Notes: generated by a model not told the origin, from the sequence alone. Positions 37,301 to 49,870 are shown, counted from the first letter of the stretch. The stretch: DNA of 64,000 nucleotides from Hetaerina americana (GCA_022747635.1 JAKTNV010000006.1:62573090-62637089), one strand, 5' to 3'. Translations and numbers: made by a program.

Positions 37301-40300
37301 TGATAGTGATTATTTTCCAATTTTTATAATATTACAATTTAATTCAATATCAACCATCTACATTCATCTGCTCGAAGTGTAGTAAATGCAGAGTGTTGAT
37401 GCCATATCGAGTTTTACCTTTTACCTGGTGATATTCAAACATTTTAGCTAGGGACAAGCCTTTTATTCATGTGACGCATAAGTTTACCATAAAAGCACTT
37501 TTGGCCAGAAAATCCCAACGCTTGGTTTTAACAGATAACATCCTGATCCAACCAACGGTGGTGGCGATCCAACCAACATTTGAGGTGAAGACAATGGAAA
37601 CAGCTTCCTCATGCACTAGATTCCAACGAAGTCGAGTGAAAAATGAAATATTTTATAACCAATTTTTAACTAAACCACAGTTCATATTTTTATAAACAAA
37701 AGGAGCTTATAATTTTCAAAAGACTATTAAAAGTTTAAGTTTGACTCGGTACATCCTGACCTTTTCTTTTCGTTTCAATTTCTTTGCCAATGTTTCTAGA
37801 GCCTTCCGGGATATGGAAATTGTAATCATTTCACTCCTCGTGGGACGTGACAAAAATTAACAGGCAAGATAAATACGCCACAAGAATTTCGAAAATTCTC
37901 GAACAGAATGTTTAAGGAGGGCTTTTCAATGCCTCGAAACAACCCTTATACCCCTTCCACCCACGAACACGACCCTCAGCCGGTCCTTCCTTCCCGTCTT
38001 CCCCGCAATCCTTCTCACCCACGTCGATTCTCCCTTAGTGTGTCTGTCCTCGTCTGTTCTTTTTGCTGCCCCGAACTCTTTTCCTCCAACTTTCTCTCCC
38101 CTCCTCTTACCGCTGCTCCTTGGGATTACCTGCCACCGGAGCTCGCCCGACCGCCAGATGGTCTATGGGGGCCGCGGGGGAGGGGAGGAAGAAAGCGGCA
38201 AAAACGTACGTACTGGGGGGCTGCGTCGTTGCGGGAGCTGCTAAGGGAGAGGGGGTGAGACCCGCCGAACGAATTGTCCACTTCTTGTGCAACAACTAAC
38301 AAGATGTGCAAAAAGTCACCTGGGGACATTGGCTGTGGGGGATTGGGGGGGGGGGGCGAGGCAACTAAGGGGCTGAGGAGCAAAGGGGTGTGGTAACCTA
38401 TGGGAATCGCTTGGGAGGTGTAGGCGGCAGGTCGAAATAAAAAAAAGAAAAGAAAAATGCGACAACAACCCCGTTACTTCCGCTTCTTTTCCCATTCCCC
38501 TCCCCCTGATCTTTATTTAAAATTCTCCCTTGTTCTCCCCACTCGAAGCTTCATGGAAGAGTAATGCTACCACGGGTAACCTCGTCCTCGTCAGACGACA
38601 TAACATTTTCCGGACGAATAATTTTTCAACCCTTTCGACAAGGCTTTTCCGTTTTGATAGTATTTTCGCGCACGATTCCGCATACCTGAGTTCATTTAAC
38701 CGAGATATCTTGGCAAAGGAACGCAACCGTCCTTAATGACTAAGGTATTGTTTTATATTGCGGGCGGGGGTTAAAATGTAGCTTCGCTGATGCATGAAAC
38801 GATAGCAAACAAATGAGGCTAAAAAAAACTCCATATCACTTTTCATCCAAAATCAGTGACTTGAAAATTTAGCCAATTAGCCAAGCCCATGGGCGTTTGT
38901 TCTATTGAATACCACCATAGATTCTGACAGAACGGGGTATTTCCTAAACATAGAGTATAAGTGAAGAACCGTTTCTCAATCTGTACTATAATTAGTGTTT
39001 ATTTCAGAAAACTCGCGTATAAAAGAGTGCATTATTTAGGGTATAAAAGAAAATAATTGCGGGTGTTCCTGTAAGGAAGCATTCGATAGAGAAGAGGGAC
39101 AGAACCAGACGATTTGCGAACCAAAATAGCAACCTTTACGTAAAGCACTTAGAATATTGGTGATGGTTTCATTCATCAAACACCTTTACAAATAAGCCAT
39201 GAACTAAGCCATGAATTAAGCCACACTCGATAAAGATCAAGAAAACTAGTGTTCATACGAACTGGCAAAATTACTCAAGTTTAGGTCTTTAAAATTTCTA
39301 ATCTGGTCGCTAAAATGAACAATTCACTTGTGTATTGAAAAATACCAAAAACCTGGAAAATCTACTGCAATTAAGGACTATTATTGAATGTATATGATGT
39401 ATCACCGTTTTTCCCGTCTCAATTCCTCTCAGAGTTATTATTCCCTTATAAAATTGAGTAATAATAATGATATAATGCACGATAATATTATAATACAATA
39501 TTATATATGCCTTTCGGGTAAGAAATGTTGACAATGCTTCAAATAGAAAACAAATTCGCATTTCATTTAATTTTGTACAGATTCGGATTCAAGAATTTTG
39601 CACTATCTTCATAAAAAAATAAATCACGATTCATTCATTTGCAAAGAGAACCTCAAATGTTCTTCTTTCGGAACAGAAATTTGAAACCCGGTTTTCTTTG
39701 TTTTTCTGCGTGCATTTCTCCTGTATTCCATGTTTCGCTTTGACCTTCGTCGACGTGCATTTTAATGGCATAAATAGAAATTAAGTGTGGGAAACGATGA
39801 ACAAATTCACTCAGAGAAAACAAACACGCCTACTATATATCTTGGAATTTTTAGCACACCGTATTATTACTGGGGAATCAATTAATTTTAACACAAGGAT
39901 TCCGATGTTAGATGATGAGATAGAAATAGATGAAGAGAACAGAGCAATTCATTTACAGTTGCGTTCTTTCCGTCAAAAAAGAGCCCAAGTGAAACAAGGG
40001 CTGGGTAGCGTGGGCAGCATTACATCATGGATGGCAAATCAGCTATATCCACTTAGAAGGTATCTTAGATGAGAGTAAAAAGAAATTTAATCCACCGACA
40101 TACTCACTCGAGCTCTGTTATTATTTCTGAAGAATGGAAGTGGCCGGGAAGGAAACATATCATAGAGAATATGGAATAAAGGTTTCGTTGAGTTTTATAT
40201 CGATTGCGTGCGGAAAACTTTGGAAGCGAAAACATTGGCTACAAGCTCATGGTGAATATAACGTGGATGGGAAGAAGATGGCCATTGTTATCGAGAACGG

Positions 40301-40820
40301 GGGCGTGAAGGTGGAGAAAATGGTTGAGGAGATGGAAGGGTTGGCCGAAAGGGGCCGAGTTGCAAGCGACGAGCGACGAATAAAAGAGGTTCGAAAGGTA
40401 TTGTTTGGCATTATGGATACCCCTTTATCACGCAAATGAAATTTCAACTTAAGGCAGTGGAAATGCTAAGTAAGCGGGAACGAGAGCGGCTAGGTTTAGG
40501 CGGGTTGCCACGCACAGACCATGATGCTCAATGCAAATGCGAATTTACTAAGCATTAACCTACCATAATTTGTGGTTATGATTTCAATACATGCTATACT
40601 TTACAATATATTTATTAAATTTTCAGTATCGCTATACGTAAGTAAATTATGCCAAAAAAGCATTACGTAGCAACTTCATCACTGTGGTGGTGAAGGTTGG
40701 CAAGAAAATGGCAAATAAAATTAAGATTCGAGCATCGACGACTCTACAGATATATACATTAATTACTCATTCCGACTCCTTGAAAGATTATTATGGGCCT
40801 TAATATAAAAACAGCTGTTG
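34393..40820. other. Non-coding sequence with a GC-rich island and poly-G
   Basis: About 37920-38480 is GC-rich and includes a run of 12 G at 38345-38356. Two neighbouring plus-strand open frames (39797-40072 and 40134-40439) encode charged sequences of about 92 and 101 residues that I do not recognise. They lack clear start context or splice support. Confidence 0.45.
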
Positions 40821-40930
40821 ATTACAAGTAATCTCGTAACAAGAGACCAATTGACGGTTATAAGTTTAAACAGTTATTTGTCTGTTTTTATCGTTCTCCT
40901 CGCTTCTATCATTGGACTTCGAAATTGCAT
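40821..40930 (+). repeat. Diverged direct repeat, copy 1
   Basis: It shares an ordered series of words with 41621-41715: GAGACCAATT, then TATCGTTCTC (ACCGTTCTC in copy 2), then CGCTT, ATCATTG and CTTCGAAATT. Same orientation, roughly three-quarters identical by eye. Probably two copies of an old dispersed repeat. Confidence 0.55.
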
Positions 40931-41620
40931 ATCTCTTCAAGCTTCTTTGAGATCGTATGGTAAACGACTTTTGGATGGTTAAAAAAAACTACGGAAAGGC
41001 TACTAATACATCAAATATTTCTACTTTAATTTGCCCTTTTTCAAAACACACACTCTGCGTGATGAAAGAAAATTGTGCATAGAGTTATGATGTCGCCTTA
41101 GTGATAATTATGCCCTAAAATAGAATTTTCATTTTTAGGAAATATAAAAATGTATTCATTGTATTTTAGAATTGAGAATATTGATCCCAATCAAAATTAT
41201 TTTAAAACGTGTTCCAAAGTTGCTCTTATCAATTAAATTTGAAGAAATCTCCACTCTCTCCCATAATAATCAGACACGGAAGTGTTGGATTACAGTAAAA
41301 AATAGAAATATGCAAAATATTCTTAACCTAATATTGATTTCCGTTTGAAGCGGTACAGTAACAAAGAAAAACACAGTCAACACAGACATTTCACCGTCGA
41401 AGAATATTGAATAAATCGCCCAATAAAGCACGCAATGATCATTTTTCGAAACAAAACTTTGTGCATTCATAAAAATTACATTTATATAAAAGTAAAAGTT
41501 AAAAATTATCGTCGGCAAAGGATTACGTAAAAGCGGATATTAATGAAAACGTCAAAAATAAAATATAACCTTTATCGATTGAAACTGTAATTCAGTGGAA
41601 AAATATGGCCAGGAGCAATT

Positions 41621-41715
41621 GCATTACAGGAGACCAATTCCCGGTAACAAGTTTTAACAATCATTTCTCTGATTTTACCGTTCTCTTCGCTTAGATCATT
41701 GACCTTCGAAATTTG
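41621..41715 (+). repeat. Diverged direct repeat, copy 2
   Basis: Second copy of the repeat at 40821-40930, with GAGACCAATT, ACCGTTCTC, CGCTT, ATCATTG and CTTCGAAATT in the same order. Family unknown. Confidence 0.55.
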
Positions 41716-44064
41716 AGGGCATGAAGGATAATGTGTATCTATTTAGTTACAAAGGATAGTGTGTTTTGAAATGAGAATATAAACGTTATCATTTTTTAAA
41801 TACTAACTACTAAACACTAAGTGCTATGTATTGGGTATAACTATTATTTAATTGATACTACGCATCTTTTCTCTCTATTATGACTACATCTGTTCCACAA
41901 GTCCCAATATTGTTCAATTTTACTCCCGGTTTGAGGGTATGGTATATGGGACAATTAGTATGACTAATATGACATACTATTCAAAATAGATTTTGTCTAA
42001 AAATATGGTGAAATATTAAGGGAACCAATGAGTTGGTGATATAATTTGCTATTTCTCCCCAAAAATAGCTGCTTTTCAGTAGCTTACAGAGGTATATTTT
42101 TATAGATCTCTATTTGGTAACTAGCTATAGAGGAAATGAAATTTCACAAGACAATATCATCTGTCAAAGAGACGATTGTTTAAGGTTATCTCTTATAAAT
42201 ATGTTCCCTTCCTCTCATGGACAGAACAAAAATATTACTAATGCTAGAGCACGTCTAACGACTGACTCCAAGCTTAATTAGTCAGTCCCAATAAGTTTCC
42301 TTATGCGAAGCATGAGTAGTCATTGCCTAGCGGTAAATCGATTGCTACCCACGCTAATTCTATCCCATGAGATTTTCCGGGTACCAAATTCTCTTTGAAA
42401 AACGAATTTTCTCTCTAAATTAATGTGTTAACTTCAAAAGCCAATCAGTATCCATCGTATGAGGTGTTCTAAGCCGTGACTTGTCTTACTTCAGGTCGAT
42501 TACTCAGGTTTACTTTGGTATTATAATCAGGCCCTTATGTTTGGAGTCATTAACATGTACCTTTATGATCTCACATGCGCAATAATTGATAAAAGTAGTT
42601 CATCCAAAGTAAATGAATTGGTAGGGATTCACATAGGGCTTGTAAGATTCAAATGCTTGGTAAGAAGGACCCGAGGAAGAGCGAGAGGCGATAGGACTGT
42701 CTTTCGTAAAGCGGCATTGGTATTTCGTAAATATGAATATACCTCACACCTTATGCATTACGAAGCACATGGAAATACTTTTTTATAATGTGCTTGATTT
42801 TTATTAAAAATATTAAATATCGCATGTTGGAGGCAACAAGAGTGGCAATAAACTGCTGTTTTAAAAACAAAATTAAAATTTATAAAATACAAAATATTGA
42901 TGGAATGAACCTCAGACTGAATCTCAGACTGAAAATTTCATTCCATAATTTCCTCTTAGCGTTAAGTCTGTACCGGAAGTAAAATTTAATTACTCAATAA
43001 CGACCAAATTTCTGCAAGTACTTATATTTTTGACATATGCCAATTTTTTTTCTTTTATCTCCGTTTTTCGACAAAATAAAGGTGTCATTCACTCCACCAT
43101 CAAGAAAATTCCAAGCTAGTCTGACCAAGAAATGGAAAAGTTGCTGATGATTTCTTTCCACATTAGAAGAGGCGAAAAAATGAAGATGGAATGAAAATTG
43201 CAACACCAAATGGAGAGAAGGAATAATGTCAGAGCCTGCAAGTAAGAGAGTGGGAAACGGAAGGGAGAGAAGGAAAGAGAATAAGAAATTGGAAGTTGGA
43301 TAGAGAATTGAGGAAGAAATGAAGGGGTAGATACGAAGGGAGATACTGAGTTAATGGATAAAGGTTGTGTGGGGTGTCCGTGGGCGGGCGTTGATGGGAG
43401 AAGGTCGAAACAAGCGGAGGAACATGAGAGACAAAGCACGAGTAAACGGAGTAGAAGGTTGCGATTGAGTGATGGAGGTTTCAAGAAGAAGAAGAAAGGA
43501 AAGGTTGCTGAAAGAAAAAATACACATGTTGAGGCAATGAATGGAAGAGTGCGAAATAACGGCGAGACAGGGAGAGAGGAAGAAAGATGAATGAGGTGAG
43601 TCAGACGAAGTGGGATTGAGGTCTCACCTTTAAGATCAAGGTTCGAAGTCCAAGTCAAGTGCTATAAATTTTTCGTCGTTCCACCGAGGATTACGGTGGC
43701 ATTTGAAAAATTCAGCACCACAAAAGGAGAAGATAACTAATACTTCGCGTGAAATAGGATTACGGTAGTGTCAACTTGCTCTGTTGGTAGTGCCTTAACG
43801 GAGTGCGCATCAGTGCATCTACTGCACAGAATGTGGTGATAAGGTTGGAACTGATAGTGATTTCGAAATTGGTAAAAATCATTTCTGAAAAATGTTTAAC
43901 CAATGAAACTTATTTTTCAAAATGATATCCCGTCGTGGAGTACCAAGTATCGTCACAGGAAATTCAATACGAAGAGGTATCACTTCGTGTGTTGTCATAC
44001 TTGAAAATATACTTCACACTTTCAGGCTTCATTTCGTGGAATTGTTTGATGTCCATTTAATAGA
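41716..44064. other. Non-coding sequence
   Basis: The plus strand is purine-rich across about 43120-43620, which leaves a long antisense frame that is compositional. Elsewhere nothing is recognised. Confidence 0.45.
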
Positions 44065-44139
44065 GTTTGTAATTTTCCACAGACTTAGTAATATCCCACA
44101 AATTTCACAAATCCACAAAGTCTGTGGAAAATTGCAAAC
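44065..44139. repeat. Hairpin: 22-nt arms, one mismatch
   Basis: GTTTGTAATTTTCCACAGACTT (44065-44086, starting GTTTGTAATTTTCCAC) pairs with 44118-44139 at 21 of 22 positions around a 31-base loop. The size resembles a small precursor hairpin or the tip of a decayed foldback element. Confidence 0.8.
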
Positions 44140-44959
44140 TTTTTTATTATCGACACCCTGGAAAATGTTCAATTAACACAATTTGTACAAGAACCAACGA
44201 AAAATAGCGGAGTTTTTTTTCAAAATGGATCCTTAAAGCTACAAAGACGTATGTAATATAGGCAGTTGACCTTCCTTAAAATGTTGAAAGTTAAACATTA
44301 AAAAACTATCCTTTAATCTCAAATCGCAATTATATGGAGGGAAACGTTTAAAAAATTCAAAATTTCATTACTTAATACAATAACGCGTTACCTTCGACTC
44401 AATGGTCATCCACAAAGTATTTAAACTAATATTTATTTTCAATAAGTCAAACTTTTTATATGTTAGGATTAATTTCCATCCTCAACAATAATTACCCGAA
44501 ACATTTTAAGTATTTAAGGAAAGAAATAACCTTTTTTTCAATTTAATGTACAGAATAAGGCTACGAATCACCTTATTATACATTCAAATCAACTCATTTT
44601 TCACAGGATTCTCATGATTAAATGAGAAATACTCTAGAACAACATGATTTAAACTTTTCAAAGTCGTGAATAATGAGTTTATTTATTGTTTACACTAGCC
44701 AATAATATAATGTAATTTTTCATTGATCGTATTTTATATCTCCACCCACTAGCCGACTCAAGGACTCCTTCTTTCCACGGACAATACGGGATAGCAACTG
44801 TAGGATTATAGATAGTAAAAATTCCACTTGCCACCCTCAGTGTCTAAAAAATAATTAGTTCTACTTAAATGCATGCTCCTCCACTAACCTTATGTGTTTT
44901 GTTATAATAACCCATTCTTTCCGCATGACATCATTCGTGTTCTGTTAATCTGTTTTTAA

Positions 44960-45380
44960 GTTTCCCTTTCAGTCCCTCTTCCCTCCCGGCGGGGGGAAAT
45001 TCCTGCTACCTGCAACGTTGGGTCGAATTCCCTTCCTTTTACTATCTCTTTGGGGGGTTGAGTGTTTTGTGGTGCATTTTCATGTGGTAGTGATGTTTCA
45101 CATTCTTGCTTGTTGTGTCCTGGCTTGCGTGTTTTAGGATGGCTTTCGTGCTGTATCCTGGGGTGCAGTTTTTTGTTGTTTTGCGGTGTATGTGTTTGCA
45201 TGAGTATTGGTTGGAGGGAGTTTTGCATGAGTGTGTGCGCTGCTGGGGTGTAATTTTCCGTGTTGTTTTTTGCATGTGGTATTTTTCGTTTTTACGGTTG
45301 GTGACCTAACACCCCCCGCCACACGCCCTTGCGGCGGCTTGCGGGGTATTATGTAGATGTAGATGTAGATGTAGATGTAG
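44960..45380 (+). mobile_element. Probable LINE 3' end with hexamer tail
   Basis: A GC-rich block unlike its surroundings ends in CCCCCCGCCACACGCC, GGCGGCTTGCGGGGTATT and then five tandem copies of a TAGATG-type hexamer (45351-45380). A non-coding block closing in short tandem repeats is the usual form of the 3' end of some arthropod non-LTR retrotransposons. No reverse transcriptase is present here, so it would be 5'-truncated. The left boundary is a guess from composition. Confidence 0.5.
45351..45380 (+). repeat. (ATGTAG)5 hexamer array
   Basis: Five uninterrupted copies of the hexamer, directly following the GC-rich block. Best read as the tail of the element above. Confidence 0.95.
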
Positions 45381-46719
45381 TATTCTCCAACTCTCAAAAT
45401 AATGCTTATGAACCAATATGTTTCAATACCAAGTGAAATATGTATTCTTGCTTAAATCATTGAAGTATGTGAACAAGTTGAGAAAATAATCCATCAAATA
45501 TCACAAAGCATATGCTCTGATAGTGAGTGCCAGTAACAATAGTATTTCAAATTCAGAAAGCATAAATGAATTTACAAATATATAGACACAATAACACCAA
45601 CAGCCGCCGCCTAAACACATTGTACAATAATGGTTTGTTCGAGTAAAAATTCAAACTTTGAAGTACGAGATACCAAGTAGCAAAGATAAGCGCATTTCAG
45701 AGACAATCATTAGCCATTTGTTTTACAGCATTTATCCTGTGCTATCTACTTAGTGAAAAAATAATTATTGCAGTTTGAAACTATCACCGATTTATTAACC
45801 TAGATAATATAAAATCAGGTAACCGTGCTAATAACCCAGAGGGAATAAATGCCAACAGGCACAGTATGAAACAAGAGGTTGTGCAAAGAAACGGAGAGGG
45901 GAAGTTGATCACGGAACACGTGATCAGACTAAACACGTCAGAGAAAGAATAAGAGGCGAGGGAGAGTCTCAAGGAAAGGGAAAAGAACTCGACAAGGCGA
46001 GGAAAAAAAAACGGGAAACATTTTTGTGGATGACTGGAGGCTTGCTGATGAGTCTGAGCACGAGAGTCGGGGATTTTCTCGGAGAACACGGATGGAAGAA
46101 TTAAAAAGGGGGAGATCAACGCTCCTGAGGGAACTGGGATGCTGAAGTGCGTGGCAGCAACGGTTTTGTCGTGTGGGCCGAGGATTTGTGCGGTGGGGAG
46201 AAGTGGATTCGGGAAGTGATTTGCACTAGTATGGAAATGAAAATGGAAAAGAAATGAGGCGGGCGGATCTCCTTTCATTGTAATCTTCGCTGAGGAGGCA
46301 TATATCCGGACGGGAGCGTGCGTAGGAAAGATGGGACGTACCTTGGGGAAGAGAGAAGAAAGTACTTTTTTTTCAACCACAGTTTTTCAAGCAGTGGAAG
46401 ATACGAAGGTCCAGTGTTTTGAGTTCGTGTAATGTGTCTTGACGAGATTGGTTGAGGGACCTCAATCCGAAAGAATCCCGGAATCATTTTGAAAATACGC
46501 ATTCGAGTTTGCAACAGTAGGATGATATGGGTAAGAACTCAGACAATAAGCGTGACTGGATATTTAGGAATGAAGAAACAGGAAATATTCCGGCCACCCA
46601 AGAGTGAGTGTGTAGGAAATACGCCAGGAAGAAATGTGGTCATACTAGATTGTTACGTATTGACTACATCCTTGCAGAATCGAGATTTGATCATGAAATA
46701 CCAGCTTATCAGAGTAAAT
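45381..46719. other. Non-coding sequence left of the mariner
   Basis: The plus strand is purine-rich across about 45880-46400, leaving a 198-codon antisense frame of Phe/Ser/Pro-rich low-complexity sequence that I do not accept as a gene. Confidence 0.5.
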
Positions 46720-46721
46720 TA

Positions 46722-47474
46722 CGAGGGTCATCCGGAAAGTAGTACCCGTTCGTGAAATAAAGACACAAAAGTAAATATTAACAGACATAAAAAATTTTAT
46801 TTGAAAGAGGATACTTTAAACTACTTCTCAACATAATCTCCAAGCAAATTAAGGCATTTGTCATAACGTGTGACAAGTTTCTGTATTCCTGCTGCATAGT
46901 CCTTCGCCGCCAGCTCATTGAGATACGCGAGGGACCCATCTTGCACAAATTTTTGCATAATGCAGATGGTGTTTAACAATTTCATGAACAATTGTTCGAG
47001 AAACATTGGGAAAATGCTCACAGATGTCATCAATTGTGACGCGCCGATCGTTCCTCACGAATTCGTCAACTGAGCTCACCAGTTGGTCTGTAATGACAGA
47101 CGGTCTCTCCGAACGCTCATCGTCGTGTGTGTTCCCCCTCCCCATGTTGAAGTTGCGACACCACCGCCGAACAGACGACTCGTCCATTACATTGTCTCCA
47201 TACACCTCCTTTAATTGGCGATGAATATCACATGGGCGAACGTTTCTTGCATTGAGGAATTTAATCACTGCCCTCACTTCACAACTGGCGGCGTTCTCAA
47301 TTTTTTTAAACATTGTAAACAATCACAGAAACAACACAGGCAATGCTAGCGTCACGCAACTTGGCTCAGAGAAGGCAGACAAGCCACTGAAGCTATCTGA
47401 CCTCGTCCAGCGGCTACTCGCGTCGTCAGCACTTCATGCGGCACGAACGGGTACTACTTTCCGGATGACCCTCG
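46722..47474 (-). mobile_element. Internally deleted mariner element with perfect 33-bp terminal inverted repeats
   Basis: The ends at 46722-46754 (beginning CGAGGGTCATCCGGAAAG) and 47442-47474 are exact reverse complements over 33 bases, and both are flanked by TA, the mariner target duplication. The minus strand carries the transposase N-terminus and its last 33 residues but none of the catalytic middle. At 753 bp it is short against the usual 1.3 kb. It cannot move by itself but could be mobilised in trans, since both ends are intact. Perfect ends suggest fairly recent insertion. Confidence 0.92.
46821..47322 (-). pseudogene. Mariner transposase remnant: DNA-binding N-terminus joined out of frame to C-terminal tail
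   Basis: From 47322 (or the second ATG at 47313) the minus strand encodes about 130 residues of the paired helix-turn-helix DNA-binding region. VRRWCRNFNMGRG, DERSERPSV and ARWVPR are typical mariner motifs. The frame stops at 46915, just past WVPR. The C-terminal tail (from LNELAAKDYAAGIQKLV to GDYVEK, 46824-46922) follows in another frame. The acidic DD34D catalytic domain is therefore missing and the junction is frame-shifted. The truncated product could still bind terminal repeats, but no evidence shows it is expressed. Confidence 0.9.
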
Positions 47475-47476
47475 TA

Positions 47477-48933
47477 TGTAGAGTGCAAATAGCTTTTAAA
47501 TGTAATGAAGATTTCTGGTGGAAATAATAAAAAATTCGTAAATGGAGAAAAAATGCTGAAGGGAACAGAATTTATGGCATATAGCAAGCATAGAAGAAAA
47601 TGAATAATTACGATAAAACCGATTTTAATTGAGAAAGGTAGGAAGGTATTAATTACAGAAATATTAGTGGTCTTAATGGAAACCCCAGGTAAGAGCCTCA
47701 AAGTTTTTTTCCACAAAATAGTAATCGGTAGATCAAAGATAAGTCCTGACTCGTACATAAGTAGGAAGGAAACATTCACAAAGTTATGAATGTAAAAAGT
47801 GCTTCGCATGAAAGTAAAATTAAATTAGTCTGAGGGCAGAAAAGGCTTACGAAAGAAATATATAAAACTAACGTGATACATAAACCGGTGCAACGAGTAT
47901 TGAAGTAGCTTACCAAACTACATGAAGTCACTCCATTTATAGCAAGAAAACAAGCATTTCCATTAGCGATGATGGCGAAACGCTCCTTAAGTATAAAAAT
48001 AAAGCGAAAAAAAGAAAAGAACATAGGGAAAATTTTCATGTCTGAGAAAAATGCATAATACATTACCCGACGTTGAAAAAAACCGCTAATAAAGTTGAGA
48101 AAGAAAACTCCATGTTCAAGTTTTTGCTCCACCGAAGGACTACTTAAGCCAAAGCAAGGCATGAAGAATCGATGGAATCTCACCTAAAATATTAAACATT
48201 TGACAAGAAAGATCTTTGGGCAGCTTTAACATTTAATCTGCGATACTTGAACTTATAGTGAATGAAGAGGAATACAAGTGCATGCGAAATTCTTTTAAAA
48301 AAATAACAGAAAAAATGTATAGAAAGTAGTGAAAGAATTAGCCAGACTCTTTGATAGCTGCAGATAATAGGAATAAAGAAACCGTCTAAACACGCAAGGC
48401 ATGTAAAATAGAAAGAAGGAGATAAAAAAGATATTAATACTAATGAGGAAGTTTGTTAGGAATTGCCAATTGCCCATTTTCTTTCATATAGATTAAAAGA
48501 AAATAGTCAAAATTCTACCTTAGCATATACGAAGAAAGCGTCATTGCCAAAATTGAAATGCATTTCCCTACGTATAGTCAAGAAGACCAATGAGGATATT
48601 AGCCCGTAAAGAATTGAGTAAGCAGTGACAAAGTTCAACCTGCATTTTTTTTCTAATATAAGAAACTAAACTATATACTGTAAAATGAAATCAAATACTG
48701 TGCTAAAATACCAGGATACACATCTTTGAAAGAAAGATAAAAATGGTTCTGGAACAATAGACGGCGAGAGATGGATTTACTAAGAGGAATGGATAACTTT
48801 AAAAAGTCTTAAAAAGTTAAATCAGTGACGTATCTGTCGAGCTTATTATAGCGTTTGCATAGAATACTTAAATTGCTACGACAGAAGTTAAACAATATTT
48901 ATTTCGCATTAAATAAACTGGAAAAATATTAAC

Positions 48934-48935
<2 letters not shown>
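47477..48935. other. AT-rich non-coding sequence
   Basis: The plus strand is A-rich, giving Phe-rich antisense frames (47776-48183 for example) with no domain. No element recognised. Confidence 0.5.
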
Positions 48936-49012
<77 letters not shown>

Positions 49013-49041
49013 CATATATATGCGTGTGTGTGTGTGTGTGG
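48936..49041. repeat. Compound (AT)n-(CATATA)n-(TG)n microsatellite
   Basis: A (TA)n run to 49000 is followed by CATATACATATACATATATA, then an alternating TG run to about 49041. The open frames through it are repeat artefacts. Confidence 0.97.
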
Positions 49042-49470
49042 ATAATGCCCAATAGGAAAGCAAATAAATGTCAATATTTTCATTAAAAAGACAAAGCTTG
49101 CTTATTTTCATGCGTTAACGAAGTAAAGACAGCTAATATGTTCAAAGAAACTTGGGTTGCAAAAAAGGAAACCGTTTATAAAAACATTCGTATGGAACAG
49201 AGCACTCTAAGAATCAGAGAGTTGGAACATTGGACAAGTGGATCAGTGAAAATAAAAGTATTTCAAACATTGTGTTAGAGAGAAACTGTGAAGATGAAGT
49301 GGAAACACAAAGTGAGGTGAAGGAGTGTATAGTGAGTGTATAGAAGGGCAGAAGAGGAAAGATGCATATGGAGAAAAGCAGAGAAGAACTACAGTGATTG
49401 GACACACCATGAGGAACAATGGATGAGCTACAAATATATATAATAGAATGGAACATAATTCTCACTCTTT
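49042..49470 (+). other. Non-coding, possible short LINE fragment
   Basis: Near 49399-49430 the plus strand reads VIGHTMRNNG, which resembles the IGH-LRHN motif near the C-terminus of some LINE ORF2 proteins. The match is too short to call an element. Confidence 0.25.
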
Positions 49471-49479
49471 CACAAATCC

Positions 49480-49870
49480 AAGAGATGATCAGTAATTATC
49501 TTTTCTAATAGCTTGCATACAGCTAACGTCAAGTTTACCAGTCTATAATTATCAACTAGTGCCTTATCTCCTTTGAAAATTGGTGTTACATATGCCTCCT
49601 CCCAAGCATTTAGGTTTGGGTATGGCATTTGGTTGTGGTAATATTGAATAAATTATTTATGATTTGAAACAACACTTCCACCCAATTTGAGCATGTCAAT
49701 TGAAATACCATCTGGCCCTTTTGATTTATTCACCCTCATTTTCCTATTTTTTTCATATATTTCTGCGCTCGTCGTTTTTATACTTTTAGTATTTAATATG
49801 TTTTCGCCTCCTTGCCGACTCAGAGATATATGTATGATATTTTTAGTCGTGACTGGCTGCAGAATGCTTT
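49480..49870 (-). pseudogene. Decayed LINE reverse-transcriptase fragment
   Basis: On the minus strand, 49681-49790 reads KTTSAEIYEKNRKMRVN followed by KSKGPDGISIDMLK, the NKSxGPDGI motif of non-LTR reverse transcriptases. After a frameshift, 49480-49619 continues NAWEEAYVTPIFKGDKALVDNYR and CKLLEKIITDHLLDL, matching the W-x-ext-PIFKKGD and NYRPISL...K--E blocks. Frame changes and stops show it is dead. Neither the endonuclease nor the catalytic YADD region was seen. Confidence 0.8.

Noticed and set aside
43116..43658. 180-codon antisense open frame
   Set aside because: Same compositional origin: a pyrimidine-rich minus strand, Leu/Ser/Phe-rich product.
43600..43680. Second tRNA-like sequence (GGTTCGAAGTCC)
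   Set aside because: Only a weak B-box-like word. No supporting arms or tail could be seen.
45784..46380. 198-codon antisense open frame
   Set aside because: Phe/Ser/Pro-rich product of a purine-rich plus strand with no recognisable domain.
48868..49111. Open frames through the AT/TG repeat
   Set aside because: Translations of a microsatellite (Tyr-Ile repeats).
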